From the NCBI GenBank assembly GCA_021324935.1, contig JAJPIE010000044.1, positions 1 through 64,000 on the forward strand: a stretch of 64,000 bases of DNA. Direction: 5' to 3'. A program made the position numbers and the translations under genes. Origin of the DNA: Acidobacteriota bacterium. GTDB lineage: Bacteria; Acidobacteriota; Terriglobia; Acidiferrales; UBA7541. Position 1 is the stretch's first letter. Each line of letters starts with the position of its first letter. Positions 18,233 through 27,000 of the stretch are shown here, in pieces. The notes beneath the pieces are model-generated. The model saw only the letters and a program-made list of their open reading frames with translations. It did no database searches and was not told the origin of the DNA.

Positions 18233-18526
18233 ATGCAATTTGAGACTGCTCGCTTTGTTCGCAATCATGATGTGGTCTCGCGCCAGATTGAAGGCGAACT
18301 CATCATCGTTCCCGTTCGCCGCGGCGTTGGCGACATGAATTCTCTCTATACCCTGAATTCCGTCGGCTCTGTTCTTTGGGACTTCATGGCCGAAGAACAT
18401 TCCCTGCCGGAAATGGTTCAGCGTATTTGCGATGAATTTGAAGTCTCCGCGTCTCAAGCCAAATCCGATATTCAGTCTTTTCTCGACTCCATGCTCGAAG
18501 AAAAGCTGATTCAGTCGGTCGCTTGA
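18233..18526 (+). CDS. PqqD-like peptide-binding protein (RiPP recognition element)
   Basis: A 97-residue protein of the PqqD fold, which binds leader peptides and presents them to radical SAM maturases. Typical family features are the N-terminal beta hairpin with 'VVSRQIEGELIIVPV', 'LYTLNSVGSVLWDFM' in the middle (the L-N-x-x-G-x-x-x-W motif), and the acidic C-terminal helices ending 'FLDSMLEEKLI'. The ATG at 18233 is ten bases after GAGGTGAGG; a GTG at 18224 is possible but too close to that site. It opens the operon: the radical SAM gene begins 82 bases later. Confidence 0.88.
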   Translation: MQFETARFVRNHDVVSRQIEGELIIVPVRRGVGDMNSLYTLNSVGSVLWDFMAEEHSLPEMVQRICDEFEVSASQAKSDIQSFLDSMLEEKLIQSVA

Positions 18527-18608
18527 TTCGCGGACCGCTGCCTCACGCGGTTCGCTGGGTGCGGCGGAAGTGCTGTTGAATTATTAATCGGTTTGCAAAG
18601 GACGAGGA

Positions 18609-19892
18609 TTGATTCGGACTCAGACATACGGAGATTTCTCAACGCAGGTGCATGCGCGGCACCAGGGGCGCCGTGTGCCCTCCGAAGTCTCCCTCGAAGT
18701 CACGCATCGCTGCCCGCTCGATTGCCAGCATTGCTACAACAATCTGCCCATTAGCGATCCGGAGGCCCGCAAGAGCGAGCTCTCGCTGCAAGAATACACT
18801 CTCCTCTTCGATGAACTCGTCGAAGCCGGCTGCTTGTGGCTCCTTTTCACCGGTGGCGAGGTCTTTGCCCGCAAGGATTTTCTCGAAATCTACACCCTCG
18901 CCAAGAAAAAAGGCTTCCTCATCACTCTTTTTACCAATGGCACCATGATCACTCCGCGCATCGCCGATCATCTTGCCGAATATCGCCCCTTCTCCATCGA
19001 AATCACTCTCTATGGCGCTACGCGCGAAACCTACGAGAACCTCACTCGTGTTCCCGGCTCCTTCGATCGCTGCATGACCGGCATTCGCCTCCTCCTCGAG
19101 CGCCATCTCCCCCTCAAATTGAAAACCGTTCCAACTACCGTCAACGTTCACGAAGTCTATGAAATGAAGCGCTTCGCCGAACAAGACCTCGGCGTTGAAT
19201 TCAAATTCGATCCCCTTGTCAATCCCCGCACGGACTGCTCCCAAAGTCCTCTCCGTGTCCGCCTCACCCCCGAACAAGCCGTTGCTCTCGAATTTCGGGA
19301 TCCCGCCCGTATGAGCGAATACCTTCGCCTTCTTGACCACGAACGTTCCTTGGCGCAAATTCCCTTGCCACCTAAGCGCTACACCTGCGGCGGCGGCCAT
19401 AACGGCTGCGCCATCGACCCCACCGGCCGCATGACCATTTGCGTGCTCTCTCACAAGGACGGCTTTAATTATCGCCACGCCACTTTCCGCGAAGGCTGGG
19501 AAGGGAAGCTGCAAAACATCCGCGCCATTCCTTCCACCCGCGAAACCATTTGCACGCATTGCCAGATCCGCTCCCTCTGCAGCATGTGCCCCGCCAACGG
19601 CGAACTTGAAAACGGAGACGCCGAGGCCCCCGTCGATTTTCTCTGCCAGGTCGCGCATCTTCGTGCCTACAGCATTGGCATCCCGGTCCCGGCTCACGGC
19701 GATTGTTCCTGCTGTCCCGGCGGCCCTCACCACACCCAACTCGCGCAATCCGCCGAGCGCCTTCACAAAAGTGCCGTCGAATTTCAGAAATCCGCCCCCG
19801 TCCCCCGTTCAAGCTCGTTGCTCCCCGTCCTTGAGTCGCGCGGCGGTTGCAGTGCCGGAGGATGCTCCTCCTGCGGATCGCAGTTGCGGTGA
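18609..19892 (+). CDS. Radical SAM/SPASM peptide maturase with Cys-rich tail
   Basis: A 427-residue enzyme. The radical SAM cluster motif is C35-P-L-D-C39-Q-H-C42-Y, followed by the T-G-G-E SAM-binding strand (F-T-G-G-E-V). A SPASM-type C-terminal domain (about 258-355) has many Cys, including T-C-G-G-G-H-N-G-C, I-C-V-L-S-H, 'ICTHCQIRSLCSMCPANG' and a final F-L-C-Q-V, enough for two auxiliary Fe-S clusters. Such enzymes install thioether or carbon-carbon links in ribosomal peptides. The last 70 residues add C-S-C-C-P-G-G and a terminal G-G-C-S-A-G-G-C-S-S-C-G, which are outside the usual domain. The start is a TTG at 18609 after AAGGACGAGGA; no in-frame ATG precedes the cluster motif. The likely substrate is the Cys peptide 25 bases downstream. 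Confidence 0.92.
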   Translation: MIRTQTYGDFSTQVHARHQGRRVPSEVSLEVTHRCPLDCQHCYNNLPISDPEARKSELSLQEYTLLFDELVEAGCLWLLFTGGEVFARKDFLEIYTLAKKKGFLITLFTNGTMITPRIADHLAEYRPFSIEITLYGATRETYENLTRVPGSFDRCMTGIRLLLERHLPLKLKTVPTTVNVHEVYEMKRFAEQDLGVEFKFDPLVNPRTDCSQSPLRVRLTPEQAVALEFRDPARMSEYLRLLDHERSLAQIPLPPKRYTCGGGHNGCAIDPTGRMTICVLSHKDGFNYRHATFREGWEGKLQNIRAIPSTRETICTHCQIRSLCSMCPANGELENGDAEAPVDFLCQVAHLRAYSIGIPVPAHGDCSCCPGGPHHTQLAQSAERLHKSAVEFQKSAPVPRSSSLLPVLESRGGCSAGGCSSCGSQLR

Positions 19893-19917
19893 TTGCTTAG
19901 GTAAGGAACGCAATCTG

Positions 19918-20103
19918 ATGAAAGAAGCTCGACAGAACAACAATCAGGCCAATAACAATCGGGCCGCCTATCAGCCTCCCGAGGTCGTGCGTGTCAGTCT
20001 CCGCCCCGAAGAGGCTGTCCTCGGCCATTGCAAAACTTTTAGCTCCACCGGTCCCGCGGCGGCTAGTTGCCGCACTTTTTTCTGCAAAACATTCGGTTCC
20101 TGA
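19918..20103 (+). CDS. 61-residue Cys-containing precursor peptide, probable substrate of the maturase
   Basis: The frame is open further upstream, overlapping the maturase, but the ATG at 19918 follows TAAGGA at a workable spacing. The N-terminal leader (residues 1-35) is Asn/Gln rich, then Y-Q-P-P-E-V-V-R-V-S-L-R-P-E-E-A-V-L-G. The core has three Cys (38, 51, 56), each followed by a basic residue and T-F: C-K-T-F, C-R-T-F, C-K-T-F. A small S-S-T-G-P-A-A-A spacer lies between the first two. The last residue is Ser61. Size, leader/core division and position between a radical SAM/SPASM enzyme and an HprK-like gene support a RiPP precursor. I do not recognise a named RiPP class. Confidence 0.75.
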   Translation: MKEARQNNNQANNNRAAYQPPEVVRVSLRPEEAVLGHCKTFSSTGPAAASCRTFFCKTFGS

Positions 20104-20127
20104 AGAGGCTCGACGCGGAAGATTACC

Positions 20128-21054
20128 ATGCCCCAGCGCCGCACAAAATTCGCAACGCAAGCAGCCTCCGAACCCACTCGTTTCGCTTTGCGGATTGGTG
20201 GTTTTTCTCTTGGCCTTTGGTGCGAACAGGGTATGCCCGTCGCTCTCGATCCAGAGCACATTCCGTTTCTCGCTCCATCCGGCGCCGATTCTCCTTGCGA
20301 CCTCGAATTCGACGTCTCCTGGGCTTCCGAACTCCGCGCCCCGCTGTCCGCTCCGGACTTTGCTTCCGGAGGCCTCTGGTCCGCCCATCGCGATCACTGT
20401 GGCACTAGATTTTATTTCTCCAGTCCCGCCTTCGGCGGCGGTCCTTATAAAGCTGCCTGGCTCGATCCTTCCTTTTCGCGTGGCCATGTCGTCCTGAACC
20501 GCGAAAGCTTCCAGTCCCACGATTCGCTCTTTCCACTCGAGTATCCCATCGACGAACTCGTCCTCATGCATCGCCTCGCTCTCGGCGAAGGCGTCGAACT
20601 CCACGCCCTCGGCCTCGTCGATCAGGATTCCTGCGGTTATCTCTTCCTCGGCCATTCCGGCGCCGGCAAAAGCACCACCGCGCGCCTATGGATGCGCCAG
20701 CCTGGCGTACGCCTTCTCAGCGACGACCGCATCATTCTTCGTCATCAAGCGGCAGGCTATCGCATGTACGGCACGCCCTGGCACGGCGACGCCGGCATTT
20801 CTTCTCCGGCCAGTGCTCCTCTCTCCGCCATTTTCTTCCTGGAGCAGGCACCAACGCATCGGATCGTTCCCATCTCTCAGCCGCAAGCCGCCGCCGAACT
20901 CTTCGCGCGCGCTTTTCTCCCCCACTATGTGAAATCCGGCATCGAGTTTACGTTGCAATTTCTCGATCAACTCACTCGCTCCATCCCATGTTCCATCTTC
21001 CGTTTCGCTCCAACGGACGACGCAGTGGAGGCCATTCGTCATGCCCACGCGTGA
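20128..21054 (+). CDS. HprK-like P-loop kinase-related protein
   Basis: A 308-residue protein. The C-terminal half has a P-loop G-H-S-G-A-G-K181-S182-T183, a following S-D-D-R-I-I-L acidic motif and Y-G-T-P-W-H-G-D, the pattern of HPr kinase-like proteins found next to PqqD and radical SAM genes. The N-terminal 150 residues are less conserved. In lasso peptide clusters such as paeninodin, an HprK-like kinase phosphorylates a C-terminal Ser; the upstream peptide here also ends in Ser, so the same chemistry is an inference. The ATG at 20128 follows GCGGAAG. It overlaps the next gene by 14 bases, so the two are probably translationally coupled. Confidence 0.85.
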   Translation: MPQRRTKFATQAASEPTRFALRIGGFSLGLWCEQGMPVALDPEHIPFLAPSGADSPCDLEFDVSWASELRAPLSAPDFASGGLWSAHRDHCGTRFYFSSPAFGGGPYKAAWLDPSFSRGHVVLNRESFQSHDSLFPLEYPIDELVLMHRLALGEGVELHALGLVDQDSCGYLFLGHSGAGKSTTARLWMRQPGVRLLSDDRIILRHQAAGYRMYGTPWHGDAGISSPASAPLSAIFFLEQAPTHRIVPISQPQAAAELFARAFLPHYVKSGIEFTLQFLDQLTRSIPCSIFRFAPTDDAVEAIRHAHA

Positions 21055-24000
21055 GGTTCAACTCCGCAAGGATTCGCGGCTCTTCTCGGAGCTCTGCGCC
21101 GCATTGCTTCGTCGCGGCCATCGCGTTCAATTCCGGCTGCAAGGGGCAAGCATGCAACCCAATCTCTTGGAGGGCGACGACATTCTTATCGCGCCCGCCA
21201 CTTCCGAGGAACTCCGTCCCGGCGATGTCGCGCTCGTCGACACTCCCCACGGCCTCCGCGTTCACCGCTTGAAGAATGTCACTTCCGGTCAGATCGTCAC
21301 GCAAGGCGATGCCGGTCTTGAACCTGATCCTCTCTGTCCCAGAATCATTGGGCGGGCCGATGCCTTCTCCCGCGGCGGCAAGCACTATCCGCTGACTTCC
21401 TGGCGCAATCGCTTTCTTCACCCACTGGCCACCGTTTCGCGCCGTCTCCGCCTTGCGGCCCAAAATCGTCTTCGTTCCATCTCTTCATTTTTCTTCGGTG
21501 CGGCCGCTCTCGCCCTGCTTTTCGCAGCGCCCGGCACCCGCGCGCAAAACGCCGACCTCCAGCTTACGCAAACGGCCTCTGCCACCGCCGTGGACACCAA
21601 TGGCACTACGCAGTCCCTTGGCACCGCCTCTACCGCCACTTGGACGGGCGGCGTCGCTTCCTTCACTTTCCCCACCCCCCTGCCCTCCGGCGTCTTTCTC
21701 GGCACGCCTCTCACCCCCACCGGCTTCACACCGTCTGCTTACAACGTTGCCGCCACCGCTATTACTTCCGTAAATTACGCCACCGGCGTCGTCACTGTCG
21801 CTCTGCCCGCCCAAACCACCGGCACCGCCACCACCGCTACCTGGGCCACTGGTGTTGCTACCTTTACTTTTCCCACTCCTCTTCCCTCCCTCGCCGTTGT
21901 CGGCGCTCTGTTGACCACCACCGGTTTCACTCCCGCCACCTACAACGTCACCAACGCTGTCATCACCTCCGTCAACACCGGGACCGGTGACATCACTGTC
22001 GCCTTGTCCGCACAATCTCTCGGTACCGCCACTGCTGCTACCCACATTGCCACCGGCGGCGGCCGCTTCCAATTCACCTTTCCAACTCCTCTTCCTTCTA
22101 ACGCCATCGTCAACGGCAAACTCACCACCACCGGTTTCTCCCCTGCCGCTTACAACGTGACCGATGCCACTATCCTTGCCATCACCGCCGGCGCCATTCA
22201 AGTCGCCGCCGCCACCAACCCGGGCAACTCCACAGCTCGCGGCACGGGTACTGTCGGACCCGGGAATTCCACCGCCAACGGCACCGCCACCATCAATCCT
22301 CCGGCCACTGCCTCCACCGACGGCGCTGGCACAGTTCCTACCGGCTATACCTACTCCGAAGTCGTCACCAATAATTCCGGCACCAACGTCACCTCCGGCA
22401 CCATTACCGTCTACATGCAAACCCCGGCGAATACTATCTACGAATCCTCCGCTGGCACGAACTGGACTTGCACCACACCCGCCGTCGGCGGCACTGGCCC
22501 CATCATCTGCACTTACAACGCCGCCCTGGCCGGTGGTGCCACTGCCAGCACGCTTACTCTCGGTTTCCAGATCCCCTCCGGCGTTGCTTACGGCACCACC
22601 ATCCAAAGTTCCGCCACCGTTACCAATTCCACCTTTGTCGATTCCGTCCCTTCAAATAACACCAGCCTCTCCACCCTTGTTGTCGAACCCACCACCGCTT
22701 CCGACCTTGCTCTGTCCATGTCCGTCGCTCCGACGCCCATCTTTGTTTCATCCAACTTCACCTACACCCTCCAGGTACAGAATCTCGGCCAGGCTGCCGC
22801 TCCGCCTTCTTCCAATGTACTGACTGATACGCTTCCAGCCGGTCTCTCCGGTGTCTCCGTCAACGCCTCTTCCGGTTGGTCTTGCTCCGGCACTTCCACC
22901 ATCAACTGCTCCATCACTTCTCCCATGGCTGCCGGCACCACCTCCACTATCACGATCAACGCCACCAGTCCTGCCACTGCCACCACCCTCACCAACTCCG
23001 CTACCGTCAGTCTCTCCGGCGATCCCAACAGCGCTAACAATTCCGCCACTGCCTACACCGTCGTTCAGCCGCTCGCCTGCGCCAGTCCCGGCCGCGACGG
23101 CGCTGGCGGCACCCTCACGGGAATCGTTAACACCTATTTTCCCGGTACCACTGCCAATCTTGCTTCGGCCGCAACCTCCGTCACTCTCGGTGCCGCTCAA
23201 GGCGCCACAACTCCCATCGCTGCCGGCGATCTTCTCCTCATCATCCAGATGCAGGCGGCTGCGATTAACAGTACGAACACCAGTTCCTACGGCGATAATT
23301 CCCCCGGTGATCCCGCATCGGGTGCTTCGAGCCTCGGCAGTTCGGGACTCTTCGAATTTGTCACCGCCACGAACTCCGTTCCCGTAACTGGGGGCACTCT
23401 CACCTTCGCCGCCACTGGCCCAACCGGAGGCCTTCTCAACAGTTATTCTCATGTGTCGGCTTCTTCCAGCGGCACCACTTACACGCCCCAACAGACCTAT
23501 CAAGTAATTCGCGTCCCTCAATATAGCTCCGCCACTCTCAGCTCGGGACTCGTCCCTCTCGCTTGGAACGGAACCGTCGGCGGTGTTCTCGTTCTCGACG
23601 TCTCCTCTCAGCTCACTCTCGGCGGCACCGGTTCTCTCAACACCCTCGGCTTCCGCGGCGGCGGCGCTCAATTGCTCACCGGTCCAGCCATCGGCGGCAC
23701 CGACACCCCAACCGACTACGTCACCACTGCGCCTGCTAACAACACCACCACCGCCGGTGCAAACGGCTCCAAAGGCGAAGGCATCGCCGGCACTCCACGC
23801 TACGTTGCGCCCGCTACGATCACCTCCACGAGCAGTCCCACGGACTTCTACGGCCCTTCCGTCCGAGATTCTCTGCCGAATGGAAGTTCCGCGCGTGGCG
23901 CTCCCGGAAACGCTGGCGGCGGCGGCACCGACGGGCATCCCGTTAATAACGACTACAACTCCGGCGGTGGCGCTGGTGGCAATGGCGGCGCGGGAGGTCA

Positions 24001-27000
24001 GGGCGGCTACGGCTGGAACAGCATGGCCACTACCAACACCACAGACGGCGGCTTCGGTGGCGCCGCGTTCCCTGCGTCCACCAGCGCTCTCGTCATGGGC
24101 GGCGGTGGCGGCGCCGGCACCACGAACAATGGCACCTACTGCGACTACAACGCGGGAACGGGCACGTGCACAAACAGTGGAAACGGCACTGGCATCTACA
24201 GCTCTGGCGGCAACGGCGGCGGCATCATCATCATTCACGCCGGCTCCGTGGTTGGCACGGGCACGATCACGGCCAACGGCCAGAACACTCTCAGCACTCT
24301 CAACGACAGCACCGGCGGTGGCGGTGCCGGCGGTTCCATCCTTGTCTTTGCCAATAGCGGCACCCTCTCCGGCCTCACCGTTTCGGCTAACGGCGGCAAC
24401 GGTGGTTACGCCTGGCCTACGCAGGCTCCCGTTGGTTTCCCCGGCCAGCGTCACGGACCTGGCGGCGGTGGTGGTGGCGGCGTAATCTTTCTCACCTCAT
24501 CTCCGGCTAGCGCCACTGTCAGTGGTGGCTTCAACGGTTACACCGACACGGTCCAGGATTCTTACGGCGCCACCGCTGGCTCTCCCGGCGTTGTCGCTAC
24601 GGCCCACATCATCACCGAAACTCCCGGCACCCAGTCTGGCGCTTATTGCGGTTCAGCCGATCTCTCGGTCACCAATGCTGGCACTCCTCCCGTCGTTGCT
24701 CCCGGCGGCACCATCACCTATACGCAGGTCGTCACCAACAACGGGCCGCTCGACGCCGTCAACGCCGTCTTCTCCGAGACGATTCCAGCGAACACTACCT
24801 TCTTGTCTTTGCCTAACGTCGCCGGCTGGATTTGCACCCCTCTCACTGTCGGAGCCACCGGCACCCTCACCTGCACCAATCCTGACTTGCCCAAGAACGC
24901 CTCGTCCACGTTTACGCTCAGTGTCACCGTGAACAACTCCACCTCCAACGGCACCCAGATCGTCGATGTCGCCAACGTTGTTTCCGGTACCAGCGACCCC
25001 AATCTCACCAATAATTCCGCCACTGCCGTCACCACCGTCGGTGTCCTCGGCAACGCCGATCTTCAGGTCGTGAATACCGCCTCGGCGCCTACCACGCTCG
25101 CCGGTGGCACCGTCACCATGACCGCAGCCGTCAGCAATCTCGGTCCCTCCCCTGCCAGCGCCGTCACCTTCACGGAAACCGTTCCGGCCAATACCACCGT
25201 TTCCACCGCATTCGTGCCTCCCGTGGGTTGGAGCTGCAACTCCCTCCCCGCTGGCTCCGTCGCGGGCAGCGTCCTCACCTGCACGATCGCTTCGTTCCCG
25301 GTGAGCGCCTCGGCAACGAATTTCCCGCTTGTGCTTCAGGTTCTCGCGGGCACTGCTTCCGGCACGGTCATCTCCGCCGACGCCAGCGTCAGCTCCACCA
25401 CGCCAGATCCCAATGCGCTCAACAACGAATCCATCGCCACCACTATCGTAGCCACTTCCGGCCAGTCCGACCTCGGAGTCACCAGTTCCGCTTCGCCCAA
25501 TCCGGTCACGCAGGGCAACAACATCAGCTACACCCAGGTCGTCTCCAACAACGGCCCCTCCACCGCCGCTTCCGCCACTTTCACCGACACGATTCCCACC
25601 GGCACCACGCTCGCTTCCTTTACGCCGCCCCCCAATTGGACCTGCAATTCCATTCCCGTCGGCGGTACCGGCACCATCACGTGCACGCTCAACGTTGGTC
25701 ATCCCCTCGCTGTTAGCGGCACCGTGAATTTCAATCTCACCGTCAACGTGAATCTTGCCACCACCGCCGGAACCACCATCACCAATACCGCCAATATCAA
25801 CGTTCCGTGCTCATCCACTACCGACCCGAATTGCAGTAACAACTCCGCTTCCACCACCGTCGTCGTTGCTTCTCCGACACAGGCGGATCTCAGCATCGTC
25901 AAGACCGCCGCTCCGGAACCTGTCACCGAATTTACCAACCTGACCTACACGTTGGTGGTTTCCAACAACGGGCCTGCGGTTGCCCAAAACGTCTCCGTTA
26001 GCGATAACATTCCTTCCACCACGACCTACGTTTCCTCTTACACTCCACAAGGTTCCTGCTCCACCACGGCGATCAGTGTCAGCACGCCCTATCCCTCCGT
26101 CCTACAGCTCAATTGCAGCCTCGGCTCCATCGGCGTCGGCAATCAGGTCGTCATCACCGTTAACGTCAACGCTGCCACTTTCAGCAGTTCTTCGCTCACC
26201 ACCAATACCGCCACGGTCAGCAGCACCACCGGCGATCCGAATCTCGCCAACAACACGTCCACCGCCATCTCCACGATTCAGGCCTCCACTGCCGTCGGCC
26301 TCTCTTCCTTCAATGCGTATCGCCGCTCCGATGGTTCGGTCGTCCTTGAATGGCACACCCACGAGGAATCGCGCAATCTCGGCTTCCATATTTACCGCGA
26401 GGATGGCTCCGGCCGTCATCGTGTCGATTCTTCCATGATCGTCGGCTCCGCGCTGCTGCTGCGCAATTCGCGCCCACAACACGCCGCCAAAACCTATCGC
26501 TGGATCGACACGCAACCCGCGCCCGGCGCGATCTATTGGATCGAAGACGTCGACATCAACGGCACCAGAACGCTCCACGGCCCCGCTAACATCCAGAGCG
26601 CCGCGCAGGCTCCAGCCTCCATCGAAGCGCCCGCAGTTCCTGCCGCTTCTTTGGTCCCGATGCGTCCCCGCACCGTTTCGGCAAGCTCCCTGCAACCCTC
26701 GATTCGCTCGTTCTTGCCGCGCCCGGCTTCTCCCGCCTCTCCCCCGAATTCGCCGCTCTTCACCGTCGTGGACCACTCCGCCGTCAAGATCGGGGTCGAT
26801 CAGGAAGGCTGGTATTCCGTCCCATTCACGCAGCTCTATGCTGCCGGCCTCGACCCCAACACGGATCCTCACTCGCTGCGCCTTTATGCGGAAGGCATCG
26901 AGCAGCCCATTCTCTTCACCGGCAATCTGGCGCCTCACTCCGCTACCGCGGCTCTCGAGTTCTACGGCACTGGCATCGACACTCCCTTTTCAGGTACTCG

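Noticed and set aside
23900..24520. Gly-rich DNA tract as a CRISPR-like or tandem repeat
   Set aside because: Repetition is at the amino-acid level only; no regular unit length or spacers.
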